From Flavobacteriaceae bacterium UBA1903 (GTDB lineage Bacteria > Bacteroidota > Bacteroidia > Flavobacteriales > Flavobacteriaceae), in assembly GCA_002337605.1 (NCBI GenBank), contig DDGL01000008.1, positions 124,001 to 188,000 on the forward strand: a stretch of DNA of 64,000 bases, written 5' to 3'. A program made the translations under genes and the position numbers. The notes beneath the pieces are model-generated. The model made no database searches. It saw only the letters and a list, made by a program, of their open reading frames with translations, and had not been told where the DNA came from. This document shows, piece by piece, positions 54,605-63,340 of this stretch (position 1 is the first letter of the stretch; every line of letters begins with the position of its first letter).

Positions 54605-54714
54605 GGTTAACATATAAAGCTTGTTTTTTGATTGAGTTAGTTATCTCAGTTCATGGTTACTAACTGTATTAAATTTACTACATCACCTGCCAATACTTAT
54701 ACAAAATGTTAGCC
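54605..54714 (-). repeat. Imperfect palindromic element C (attC-like)
   Basis: End arms GGTTAACATATAAAG (54605) and CTTATACAAAATGTTAGCC (to 54714) are imperfect inverted repeats, with a GTTAGT/ACTAAC hairpin in the middle (54636-54664). It fills the gap after the esterase gene on the minus strand. The weakest of the three elements. Confidence 0.45.
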
Positions 54715-54718
54715 TTAG

Positions 54719-55975
54719 TTATTTTCTTTTAAGTTCCTCGATTCTTTTCTTATAGAGATCGTTTCCACTCAATTCAAAAGCTTTAGTTACCTGTTTAATT
54801 GCATTAGCAAAGTCCCCTTGTGCTTCATAGTAATCGGCCATTGAATTATAAACATTTGCGCTTTCAGGATAATACTCAGTAGCAAGTTCAAAGTACATTT
54901 TCGCCTTTTCAGGTTGCCCCATTTCTAAATTCATATAACCATAGCCACTAAACATTTCCTCAATCATTGGTGGGAAGGGATAACCGAAATGCGTTGAATA
55001 GATTTCTTCTTGTTTTTCCAATTGCGCAGCCAAATCTTCTACTTTCGTTTCAGGATTATTATATTTTTGCGGAGATTTAAATTGGTACCATTTAAAAAGA
55101 AAAATCAAACCATCTCTCATCGTTGGGAGCGGAACGGTACCATGTAAATCTTCATTGTACACCTTCCATGAGAAATTTAATCCACTCTGTTTTTGAGAGG
55201 TCGCAAAAGTTGAAAAGTCAATGATTGAACGTGCAAACAAAGTGAATTCTGAAGCGTCGTCCATAATATTCTCCATGGTTATTTCTTCCTCCCACATATG
55301 TAGCTGTTCTGCTGCTAGAGAAACGAAAAGTGATTTGCCTTCATAACTTTCTGTACTCAGCTTTTCTTTTGCCTCCTTAAATAATTTTTGGTCGTCCCAA
55401 TCCAAACTTGGATCTATGGCTATATAATTTTGGAAGAGATGCTTATGATTAATCAGCATATTTATCGTAAACAGTCCTGCATATGAATGGCCAATTAATG
55501 TACGGTAGGTCATGGTTGGATACTTACTATCAATATATGGGATGAGTTCCTCTTCCATAAATTTAGTAAAGGTTTCTGCACCTCCAGTTTCATAATCAAA
55601 TGCACTACCGCGTCTCATTTTTATCTGCGAAGTAGTTAAGTCTCTTGTTCGGTTCTTGCGATTAGAAACCCCAACAAGTATCATATGTGGTAGGTAATGC
55701 CCCCAATAATTATCATAAACAGCTTCCAAAGTGCTTTCTAGTGAAAATCCATCCATTAGATAAATCACGGCATATTTTTCATCATTATCTGGCTGAAAAT
55801 TATCTGGTAATCTTACCCAAAAGTCACGACTTTCACTTAAAGTTTTAGAAAATATGGAATCCACTATTCGATTTTGAAATTGCTCTGTTTGGGACTCAGT
55901 TGATTGTGCAACTGCGTTTTGATTTACGATCAAAATAGATCCAATCAGTAAAAATAATAAAGTGTAATTTTTCAT
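54719..55975 (-). CDS. Secreted esterase-D-like hydrolase with C-terminal TPR
   Basis: This 418-aa protein has a signal peptide (LLFLLIGSILIVNQNAVAQ) and an esterase D/IroE-like alpha/beta-hydrolase domain. The nucleophile is Ser164 (IGHSYAGL), with candidates Asp in AIDPSLDWDD and His in EDLHGTVPL. The last 90 residues form two TPR-like repeats (KAKMYFELATEYYPESANVY, GDFANAIKQVTKAFELSG). Homologous to the protein at 57110. The ATG at 55975 is chosen because the upstream extension has no signal character. Confidence 0.85.
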   Translation of the reverse strand: MKNYTLLFLLIGSILIVNQNAVAQSTESQTEQFQNRIVDSIFSKTLSESRDFWVRLPDNFQPDNDEKYAVIYLMDGFSLESTLEAVYDNYWGHYLPHMILVGVSNRKNRTRDLTTSQIKMRRGSAFDYETGGAETFTKFMEEELIPYIDSKYPTMTYRTLIGHSYAGLFTINMLINHKHLFQNYIAIDPSLDWDDQKLFKEAKEKLSTESYEGKSLFVSLAAEQLHMWEEEITMENIMDDASEFTLFARSIIDFSTFATSQKQSGLNFSWKVYNEDLHGTVPLPTMRDGLIFLFKWYQFKSPQKYNNPETKVEDLAAQLEKQEEIYSTHFGYPFPPMIEEMFSGYGYMNLEMGQPEKAKMYFELATEYYPESANVYNSMADYYEAQGDFANAIKQVTKAFELSGNDLYKKRIEELKRK

Positions 55976-56049
55976 CTTTGTAATTTGAATTAATATGTAA
56001 ATACATACGTTAAAATAAAAATTTATATTGGTTGTTAGTTGTTTATAAC

Positions 56050-56182
56050 GAAGGCTAACGATCTCGGCTATGAGTAGTTTCGTGAATAAGCACTTAACGT
56101 TGCAAGTACAAACCAAACTGAAAATCTGCGAGGATTTTCAGAAGTAGGAGAGAAAAGCAATTACTTATAGCCACTGTTGTGT
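56050..56182 (-). repeat. Imperfect palindromic element A (attC-like)
   Basis: The left arm contains CTCGGCTATGAGTAGTTT and the right arm contains AATTACTTATAGCC in inverted orientation, each near the ends. The middle carries a perfect hairpin CTGAAAATC/GATTTTCAG (56118-56141), followed by AAGTAGG. Read on the minus strand, the end is GTTAGCC. Confidence 0.7.
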
Positions 56183-56199
56183 TCCATTTTAATTTAATT

Positions 56200-56886
56200 T
56201 TACTTATAGCTAGGTCTTATGCCAAAAATTAGTAAATAACCTATCATCCAAAATTCTCCAATGGTTGCAGGTAGCGTAAGAAATTTATTGAAGCTAAAAT
56301 CAATTCCTGCGTAGTGTATAACTGTAGAAATTAGATAGCCTATACCACCTAAAATAATTATTCTTCCTAACCAGACAGGGAACCTTTTAGATTTGATAAC
56401 TATGTATCCCATTGGAAATAGCCATAACCCGAAAAATAGGCCACCAATACCCCAAGCATTCGAAATAATATTTTGAAAAACCTGAATTAGTAAAACTTTG
56501 TCTTCCATAGCACTTATTTCAGAATTTGCAATACCTATTGCTGAGGCGATTGAAATTGCACTTATCAGAATGGCTAAAGCATTTACCATTCCCCATATAC
56601 CTAGCGTCCAAGCTTCCCATTCATAATTATCTTTAAATAATTTGAAAAACCAAACTGCGGTAAGTGCCTGAGAAATTACGATACCGAATTCTAATAGCAA
56701 CCTAATTCTTGCTGTAGATTCTAATTCTACTAAATTTGTTAGCGTTTGTTCAGGATTACCAGACACAAATATTTGAGAATGAAAGACCATAAACCCTAGA
56801 ATTCCTGTAATAGCCATCATTAAATACCATAAACCAGTTATTCTAGCGGTCTTAATTAACTTTTTCTGTTCTGTATTTGCAATCAT
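56200..56886 (-). CDS. DUF4386-family membrane protein
   Basis: This 228-aa protein has about six transmembrane helices and a DUF4386-like pattern (ARITGLWYLMMAITGILGFM at the start). The role is unknown. The gene is isolated between two long palindromes (A and B), like the gene of a single integron cassette. Confidence 0.85.
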   Translation of the reverse strand: MIANTEQKKLIKTARITGLWYLMMAITGILGFMVFHSQIFVSGNPEQTLTNLVELESTARIRLLLEFGIVISQALTAVWFFKLFKDNYEWEAWTLGIWGMVNALAILISAISIASAIGIANSEISAMEDKVLLIQVFQNIISNAWGIGGLFFGLWLFPMGYIVIKSKRFPVWLGRIIILGGIGYLISTVIHYAGIDFSFNKFLTLPATIGEFWMIGYLLIFGIRPSYK

Positions 56887-56955
56887 AGATTGTTTATTAT
56901 TTTATACTAATTCTGACTCTGTAAAAGCGTAATTGTTACAGTTTTGCCCTAATGG

Positions 56956-57080
56956 CACCCAACGTGTTTGTATATGGTTTGTTGCGTGTTTTAAGCAACT
57001 AATTACCGACCAAGAAAGTCCGCAAGGACTTTCGCAAGTAGGCAAAAAGCCAGCAATAAATTATATACGGTGTTACCAAA
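56956..57080 (-). repeat. Imperfect palindromic element B (attC-like)
   Basis: The arms GTATATGGTTTGTTGC (left) and GCAATAAATTATATAC (right) pair with few mismatches. A perfect hairpin GAAAGTCC/GGACTTTC (57014-57033) lies in the middle and is followed by AAGTAGG, as in element A. Read on the minus strand it ends in GTTGGGT, which matches the integron R' core GTTRRRY. Confidence 0.7.
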
Positions 57081-57109
57081 CGTATTTTTTGATATTACCA
57101 GCTTCGAAA

Positions 57110-57940
57110 TCATTCCTCTTGATTAATATATTTTAACCCTTCGTATAGAGCTACTAATGGTACAGAACGATGGTTTTCTTTTTCAAAATATTCTATTTCG
57201 ATATTTAGAGGTTTATCCGATTTCTTTGTTATTAAAGTATAGAGAGAGTCGTGTCTTTGTTTATTCATTTCGTAATTAGCCTCTCCTTGATTGGCAGTAG
57301 CGATATAAAGTTTTTTATCTAATGATATTGAGGAAGTAGAATCAACTTTGTTTTTCATCATCTCCTCATTCCACCAAATACTTGGGTCTATAGAAATGTA
57401 AGCATTGAATACGCTATTTTCATCCATATAGGAATTTAGTGTAAGTAGTCCTCCTAAAGAGTGCCCAACAAGAGTTCTAAACGGTTCTGTCTTATACTTT
57501 TTATCAATATAAGGTACTAGTTCTTTCTCAATGAAATTCAAAAAAATCCTTCCACCTCCCATATTATTCGGTCGTTTAGTCTTAATTTTTGTAACTGTAA
57601 AATCTCGTTCTCGGTCAACATTCTCTATGGCTATAATAATACTTTCAGGCATTAAATTGTTTCGATTCCTATTAGAACTCATAAAATGTACTATTCCAGA
57701 TGCTGTTTTAAAATGAGTATATCCATCCAATAATATGATAACTGGATATTTTTTATCAACTTCAGATGAATTATTGTATGAATCAGGAAGACTTATTAAA
57801 CAGGTTCTTTTTTCATCTAAAATATTAGATTTAATAACGAACTTACTTCCTACTATAATATCATCTGTTTCATTCTGTCCAAATGTGGTTTGTACTCCTG
57901 AATGAAGAATATATAAAATTACAAATGTCAAATTTTTCAT
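57110..57940 (-). CDS. Secreted esterase-D-like hydrolase
   Basis: This 276-aa protein has a short signal-like N-terminus (LTFVILYILHSG). The nucleophile is Ser161 (VGHSLGGL); AYISIDPSIWW and KENHRSVPL supply the likely Asp and His. It is homologous to the domain of the protein at 54719 but has no TPR extension. Members hydrolyse ester bonds of siderophores, acylated peptides or sugars; the substrate is unknown. Confidence 0.85.
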   Translation of the reverse strand: MKNLTFVILYILHSGVQTTFGQNETDDIIVGSKFVIKSNILDEKRTCLISLPDSYNNSSEVDKKYPVIILLDGYTHFKTASGIVHFMSSNRNRNNLMPESIIIAIENVDRERDFTVTKIKTKRPNNMGGGRIFLNFIEKELVPYIDKKYKTEPFRTLVGHSLGGLLTLNSYMDENSVFNAYISIDPSIWWNEEMMKNKVDSTSSISLDKKLYIATANQGEANYEMNKQRHDSLYTLITKKSDKPLNIEIEYFEKENHRSVPLVALYEGLKYINQEE

Positions 57941-57991
57941 AGTTTGCTTTATATTGTTGGTAACAATAGAATATATGCAATAGATAAATTT

Positions 57992-58609
57992 TTATAACCA
58001 ACTAAACCCTAATCCTACATTAAAGAGTACTGCATCTCTTTTTACATCACCATCTAAAGAAGCACGACCAAGCACTAATTTAGACTGAACATTAAGCGCA
58101 AAGTTTTTCTTTTTGTAAATTTCATAACCTGTACTTGCCATTACTGCGCAACCAAAGTTCCAATCATCATTTACATCATCTTTAATATCATATAATGCAG
58201 GCGAATCTATTGCTAAACCAATTCCGCCATGAATCCACCAACGATCTTTTACCCAATATTGTACAGAGGGTATAAAACCTCCAAAATTCCTGTCATTATC
58301 TTGAAATTCGTATATATTTCCTGGCATAGCAGCAGTAATAGCGAGTTTGTCATTCAACATATAGCCCAACTTTAGATCTGGAAAAACAAACGTTCCTTGA
58401 GATTTATCGAACGTTTGAATACCTTCACTATCTTCTAAACTGATTAGACCTCCCCCTACTGAAAATTCAATAATAAAGCCATCTCGCTGCGTTGTTGTTT
58501 CAGAATCTGCGTTCTGTGCATATGTTATACTTGATACGAAAGCAAAGGCTGCACAAGCCATTCTTGATAAAATTTGTTTTTTGATTGTTTTCATTTTAAT
58601 TGATTTCAT
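57992..58609 (-). CDS. Outer-membrane beta-barrel hypothetical protein
   Basis: This 205-aa protein has a signal peptide (MACAAFAFVSSITYAQ), alternating strands and a terminal LFNVGLGFSWL typical of a small barrel. The family was not identified. Its leader on the minus strand shares AAACGAACAAT just before the ATG with two neighbouring genes (58660 and 62244). Confidence 0.75.
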   Translation of the reverse strand: MKSIKMKTIKKQILSRMACAAFAFVSSITYAQNADSETTTQRDGFIIEFSVGGGLISLEDSEGIQTFDKSQGTFVFPDLKLGYMLNDKLAITAAMPGNIYEFQDNDRNFGGFIPSVQYWVKDRWWIHGGIGLAIDSPALYDIKDDVNDDWNFGCAVMASTGYEIYKKKNFALNVQSKLVLGRASLDGDVKRDAVLFNVGLGFSWL

Positions 58610-58659
58610 GATTGTTCGTTTTTTGATTAATGATTTATTTTGTAATCTCAGTCGTTACA

Positions 58660-58809
58660 TTAAGATTTTTTTGAGTATTCTAACGCAGCACCAATGGCAA
58701 TTCCAATAGGAAGCCATAAAGCTATATTTGAGGTTAGCAAGCCTACTAATACTCCTGAAACTATGCCTATTGCAAGTCTAATTCCCTTTTTACTTTTAAT
58801 TAATCTCAT
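58660..58809 (-). CDS. Small glycine-rich membrane protein (49 aa)
   Basis: A short frame encodes a basic N-terminus (MRLIKSKKGIRL), one or two hydrophobic segments with glycine spacing (IGIVSGVLVGLL, LPIGIAIGAALEY) and ends in SKKS. The glycine pattern suggests a helix hairpin or zipper. Support comes from the shared AAACGAACAAT leader before the ATG and a 22-bp dyad at 58889 upstream. The function is unknown; a role with the ABC exporter cluster is possible. Confidence 0.6.
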   Translation of the reverse strand: MRLIKSKKGIRLAIGIVSGVLVGLLTSNIALWLPIGIAIGAALEYSKKS

Positions 58810-58888
58810 AATTGTTCGTTTTATTGATTATTAAAATTGATGTTTACTATTATTTGAAACAAAATTGAGAATATTATAGGGGCTAAAA

Positions 58889-58910
58889 GTTCGTGTTTGG
58901 AAATTAGAAC
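58889..58910. promoter_or_regulatory. 22-bp dyad, candidate operator (site 2)
   Basis: GTTC and GAAC flank a core related to that of site 1 (18 of 22 positions identical), with the same GGGG and AAAA context. It lies 79 bp before the small membrane protein gene. Confidence 0.45.
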
Positions 58911-58935
58911 CTATTATATAGCGACGTAATGCGTA

Positions 58936-61900
58936 CTATTCGTTAGTTGTATCCATTTTTAATTCACCTACAGTTTCAAAAAGGTCCGTGATGATATCTT
59001 GTTGATGATCTGGTGTAACCTCTTTGAAATAGTCCAATACGTCTTGACTTGTTGGATACCTATTTGTAGTTAGTTTTAGTTTACCATTTATAGTATTCCA
59101 ATCTTCAAGAAACCGCTTTAACGCTGTATTTACCTTTTTTGCTCCTATAGCTTCCTGTAGCTTATACATATTTATGGCACCTTTTGCATAGTAGATATAG
59201 TCCTGATTGTCTACTAATGCTAGCGTTGGTTCTACTCCAGATTCTCTTAGTTTCCCTTCTTCGTATTTCTCTAATTGCAACTCTAAAAATTGCTGAACCT
59301 TTTCTTTTGGGTAGTGCTCTTTTAAAACCATCATTGCCGCATATTGAGAAAGCGTTTCCAAAATAAAATATTGCCCTTTTACATTTGCTGCTTCTACTTG
59401 CATGGCAAACCATTGGTGGGCAATTTCGTGTGCAGTCACATAAAATACCATATCTACATCGGTTTCATCGTCAATATCTAGAACAAATCCTATAGACTCT
59501 GAGAATGGGACAGTTCCCGGAAATGATTGGGCAAATTGCGCATAACGCGGAAACTCCATAATACGTAAGTGCTCATACTGATACGGACTAAAATTTTTAC
59601 TGTAATAAGTAAGTGATTCTTTCATGGACCTCATCATTCTATCAATATTATAATCATGTGCTTTATGATAATAAATTTCAAGATCAACAGGTTTAGCAAG
59701 AGCAACCTCACTAGGCATCCAGGTGTCTTTTTTTATTTCATATGCTGCTGAAACCATAGCGTAAAAATTAATCATTGGAATTTCCATTTTATAATGAAAA
59801 TAATTACGATTATTTTCTGTCCATTCCCGCAATAAATTTCCTGGGGCTACGGCTGTTTGATCTTTTGATGTGCCAATGGTCATTTCAAAATTAATACCGT
59901 CAGAATCACTACCAGATCTTGCATTCATTAATTCTTTAGTATCATTTCTATTAGCTCTATTTGTTCTTTCCGGTAAGTTATATGTGAAACGTTCATCAGA
60001 ATCACTCAACTCATATTTTCTGTTATAGCCTAATGTGGGAAAGTCATTATTGTTAAAGAATGTTCCATTTTCTACAATATTAGCATTTGAATTACCTGCT
60101 TCAAACCCAACAGTGGTGAATGATTGCTTAAAATTCATTTTAATAGAATCTCCAGGGTTCAACGTATTATTCAACTTATAGATAGTATAATGATAGGACG
60201 CGTATATATTAACTTCCGTAGCGCCTCCCTCAAAAGTGATCGTGTCTATTGTTACGTTCTCTTCAATGCGTTTTTGAATATGAATCTCGTTAATGGATTG
60301 CTTATTGGTGTTTTTCAATGTGTAATACCCTTCTGCAGTATAGTCTCTTGATGAAGGATACAATTCCACTTTTAAATTTACATCGACTATTTTGGGTTGT
60401 GGTATATATTCAAACTGTTTGAGTTCATTTTCATAAGCCACTCTAAATTCGGTAGCTTCAGAGTCGGTCCAATAGGTGTTTAAAATATTAGTGTTGTAAA
60501 AAATAAAACTTCCTAAAGCTACAAATGCTATAAAAATTATACTCGTTACTTTAAAGAGTGGCTTGCTTAATCTGTGTTTCCCTGCTTTAATACGCTTAAC
60601 TAAGTTTGTTTCGGTGCCTCTAACGTTGACTAAAGATCCAATAATTAGTAATAGTATTCCGAAGAGAAACCAGTAGGATTTAATCACTAAATAAGGTTTT
60701 AAAAAGTGTCCATACCCATTCATATCTGAATACGTTCCTAAAGCGCTTCCTCCGAAAAAATATAGATCGTAATCAAACCCGAATAATCCCATAGCTATAT
60801 TGCCCATAAAGAATATAATCATCAGCATGATGCCTACAAACTTGTGGTTCACCACAGATTGAATAAAAAATGCAGTAAACGTATACAGTGCTAAAAACGG
60901 TAATATCTCTAAGAAGAAACCATAAAAATAGACTTGGAATTCGTATTTGTAATACCCGCTTAATGTTTGAAATAGAATTCCTGAACCAATTAATGCGAGC
61001 ATTAATACCACATACACTAAGTTTAATCCAATATACTTGCCCATTAGCTTTATAAAACTGGACATTGGTGTTGCGTCATAAATTAAATCTAGTTTAGCAC
61101 TTCGCTCTTTCCATACCAATTCTCCTGAATAAAACACTAGAATGATAATGAAGAAATAAATAGATGTTTCTTTAAGCTCTTCAACAATAAAATAGGTTGC
61201 TGGATAGCTATCAACTCCATACACAGTTCCAAGATTTACGGAATTAATGAGAATGATAATCATCCCGCAGATAACAATTCCCCAAAATGCTGCCTGTTTG
61301 CAAATACTGATAAAGTAAAACCAGGAAAATTCTTTTAGCTGAATTATTTTTGAAAGGAAACCAAAATGCTTTTGAGAAGTAGGTATTTCTACTTCATTTA
61401 TCGAATAAGCAACATCATTTTTAAAGACTTGCTGTTTTTTTCTTCTGGTTCGCTTTTCTTTAACGATGTTAAAATTGAATTTTTTGTAGCCACAGATGAG
61501 TGCTATAACCCCCAAAGAAATCCAAAACAGTTTGTTGTAAAGAAACGCACCTGTAAATGGAAGCTCTACTATGCTCTTTTCTAAAGGCGACCAAGATTTT
61601 GTGGCAAAGGTGGAGGTTGTAAGCGAAAATGGATCTAAAATGGCTTGCCAAAATTCATTAGAGATCGCTTTGGTCAACATAAAAACCACAAATAAAATTA
61701 TCCCCTGTGTATATACTACTACTAGATTTCTGCTTAAAGCACCTGTAATAAAAAACAGCGAAGCCCCAAAAAATAATGTGGGCAATGTTACCATTAAGAA
61801 TGTCTTCAAATAAATAAAGGCATTAAACTCTAATAGATCCTCTGGGTTCGTCCAAGGCATAAATTCGCCTAGCATCATACCGAATACTACCCCGGTAAAT

Positions 61901-62241
61901 GCAAAAAGTAAAACAGCAAACGACCCTAAAAATCTGCCTAACAGATAATCCTTTTTTTGGATGGGTGCAGAAAACACTAATGCTTCTATGTTATACTCAA
62001 AATCCCTCAATACAGAAACACCCATAATCATTGAGGCCAAGATCATAAAGATACCCGTGATAACTCCCATTGTTTTTGCAATGACTAAGGGTGAGTTTTT
62101 TTTCAGAAGCCCCATCTCTGAACCCTGAAAAATAAAATCTACACCTACAATAGAAAATAGAAACAGAAATAAGAAGAACACATAGGTATCTGGTCGCTTA
62201 ACTCGATATAGTATTTCGAACTTAAAAATATGATACCACAT
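58936..62241 (-). CDS. ABC-2 permease fused to M1-like aminopeptidase
   Basis: This 1101-aa protein has an N-terminal permease with about six helices (1-270), a second permease half (about 310-600) and a C-terminal M1 (gluzincin) peptidase domain. The zinc motif is HEIAHQW (938-942); the third ligand Glu962 in LETLSQYAAMM is one residue further away than in classical M1 enzymes, a spacing I recall as typical of this fusion family. The ATPase gene is 2 bp upstream, so the operon is ATPase then fusion. The protein probably exports or processes peptides; no substrate is known. Confidence 0.9.
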   Translation of the reverse strand: MWYHIFKFEILYRVKRPDTYVFFLFLFLFSIVGVDFIFQGSEMGLLKKNSPLVIAKTMGVITGIFMILASMIMGVSVLRDFEYNIEALVFSAPIQKKDYLLGRFLGSFAVLLFAFTGVVFGMMLGEFMPWTNPEDLLEFNAFIYLKTFLMVTLPTLFFGASLFFITGALSRNLVVVYTQGIILFVVFMLTKAISNEFWQAILDPFSLTTSTFATKSWSPLEKSIVELPFTGAFLYNKLFWISLGVIALICGYKKFNFNIVKEKRTRRKKQQVFKNDVAYSINEVEIPTSQKHFGFLSKIIQLKEFSWFYFISICKQAAFWGIVICGMIIILINSVNLGTVYGVDSYPATYFIVEELKETSIYFFIIILVFYSGELVWKERSAKLDLIYDATPMSSFIKLMGKYIGLNLVYVVLMLALIGSGILFQTLSGYYKYEFQVYFYGFFLEILPFLALYTFTAFFIQSVVNHKFVGIMLMIIFFMGNIAMGLFGFDYDLYFFGGSALGTYSDMNGYGHFLKPYLVIKSYWFLFGILLLIIGSLVNVRGTETNLVKRIKAGKHRLSKPLFKVTSIIFIAFVALGSFIFYNTNILNTYWTDSEATEFRVAYENELKQFEYIPQPKIVDVNLKVELYPSSRDYTAEGYYTLKNTNKQSINEIHIQKRIEENVTIDTITFEGGATEVNIYASYHYTIYKLNNTLNPGDSIKMNFKQSFTTVGFEAGNSNANIVENGTFFNNNDFPTLGYNRKYELSDSDERFTYNLPERTNRANRNDTKELMNARSGSDSDGINFEMTIGTSKDQTAVAPGNLLREWTENNRNYFHYKMEIPMINFYAMVSAAYEIKKDTWMPSEVALAKPVDLEIYYHKAHDYNIDRMMRSMKESLTYYSKNFSPYQYEHLRIMEFPRYAQFAQSFPGTVPFSESIGFVLDIDDETDVDMVFYVTAHEIAHQWFAMQVEAANVKGQYFILETLSQYAAMMVLKEHYPKEKVQQFLELQLEKYEEGKLRESGVEPTLALVDNQDYIYYAKGAINMYKLQEAIGAKKVNTALKRFLEDWNTINGKLKLTTNRYPTSQDVLDYFKEVTPDHQQDIITDLFETVGELKMDTTNE

Positions 62242-62243
62242 AA

Positions 62244-63131
62244 CTACTTAGATTTAGGATTAGTATTGTTGAAGATTTCTGAGAAATACACATCTTCTAA
62301 TTCAGCATTAATTAGCGAAAAACCATCTCCTGGGTTTGTATCACTCACGATATGGATGGTTGGTTTCCCAAGAAATAATCGTTCACTGATGACCTGATAA
62401 TTTTCCTTATAACCGTTTAATTCAGCCTTATCAATTGTTTTTCTATAGACCTTATCTTTTAAACCCTCTAATATTTGCAATGGATTCCCTTGTAGGCATA
62501 CTTGGCCTTGATTAATAATGGCCATATTTGTGCAGAGTTCTTTAACATCATCAACTATATGTGTAGATAAGATTACAACTGTATGTTCTCCTAATTCGCT
62601 TAACACATTGTAAAACCTATTGCGCTCAACAGGGTCCAACCCTGCTGTTGGTTCATCTACAATAAGTAACTTTGGGTTGTTAAGTAGCGCTTGTGCAATC
62701 CCAAAACGCTGTTTCATCCCTCCAGAGAATCCTTTCAGGTTTTGTTTTCGCACATCATATAAATTGGTTTTATGCAATAATGCATCTACCAGGTCTTTGC
62801 GTTCCCCTTTATTCGTAATTCCTTTGAGAACCGCAAAATGGTTAAGTAAAACTTCCGCAGATATTTTAGGGTACAAACCAAATTGCTGCGGCAAATACCC
62901 TAATACCTGCCGCAACTCATTTTTTTGCTTTAATACATCGATGTTGCCAAGAAAAATAGAACCAGAATCGGCTTCCTGTAGCGTTGCAATGGTTCGCATT
63001 AAAGTAGATTTTCCGGCACCATTTGGTCCTAATAGGCCAAACATTCCATTTGGTATTTCTAGTGAAATGTTTTGTAAAGCTTTAACTCCGTTTGAATACG
63101 TCTTTGATAGCTTGTCAATTTTAAGTTCCAT
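62244..63131 (-). CDS. ABC transporter ATP-binding protein
   Basis: This 295-aa ATPase has Walker A GPNGAGKST, signature LKGFSGGMKQR, Walker B LLIVDEPTAGLDP and the switch His in LSTHIVDDV. It pairs with the permease/peptidase fusion directly downstream. The ATG at 63131 (MELKIDKLSK) is favoured; the longer start overlaps the leader that carries AAACGAACAG. It is divergent from the sensor kinase at 63341, with putative LytTR sites between. Confidence 0.94.
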   Translation of the reverse strand: MELKIDKLSKTYSNGVKALQNISLEIPNGMFGLLGPNGAGKSTLMRTIATLQEADSGSIFLGNIDVLKQKNELRQVLGYLPQQFGLYPKISAEVLLNHFAVLKGITNKGERKDLVDALLHKTNLYDVRKQNLKGFSGGMKQRFGIAQALLNNPKLLIVDEPTAGLDPVERNRFYNVLSELGEHTVVILSTHIVDDVKELCTNMAIINQGQVCLQGNPLQILEGLKDKVYRKTIDKAELNGYKENYQVISERLFLGKPTIHIVSDTNPGDGFSLINAELEDVYFSEIFNNTNPKSK

Positions 63132-63194
63132 ACTGTTCGTTTTTTGATTGATATGGAACAAACATAAAAGCGTATTTATCCTTTAAAAAAGGTT

Positions 63195-63226
63195 AGTGAC
63201 ACAAATACATCTAGTAGTGACAAACA
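63195..63226 (+). promoter_or_regulatory. Tandem AGTGACA repeats, candidate LytTR site (pair 1)
   Basis: Two copies of AGTGACAnA start at 63195 and 63216, exactly 21 bp apart. Pair 2 (63271-63300) has the same motif in reverse orientation at the same spacing. Confidence 0.5.
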
Positions 63227-63270
63227 CTCTTTTTTAAGGTATAAAGTCACCTCAAAACACTTTTACAACT

Positions 63271-63300
63271 GTTTGTCACGTATTACACGCCGTTTGTCAA
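63271..63300 (+). promoter_or_regulatory. Tandem GTTTGTCA repeats, candidate LytTR site (pair 2)
   Basis: GTTTGTCA occurs at 63271 and 63292, 21 bp apart, 40 bp before the kinase gene. Direct repeats separated by about two helical turns are what LytTR-type regulators bind. Confidence 0.55.
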
Positions 63301-63340
63301 CTTATTTGTAAGCCGTGTTTTAATTACTTAATATTGATTT

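Noticed and set aside
54605..57080. True mobile integron with integrase
   Set aside because: No tyrosine recombinase gene is in the window, so only cassette-like elements can be reported.
62620..63147. A 175-codon open frame opposite the ABC ATPase gene
   Set aside because: It is antisense to Walker A and signature motifs of the ATPase and has low-complexity translation; not a gene.
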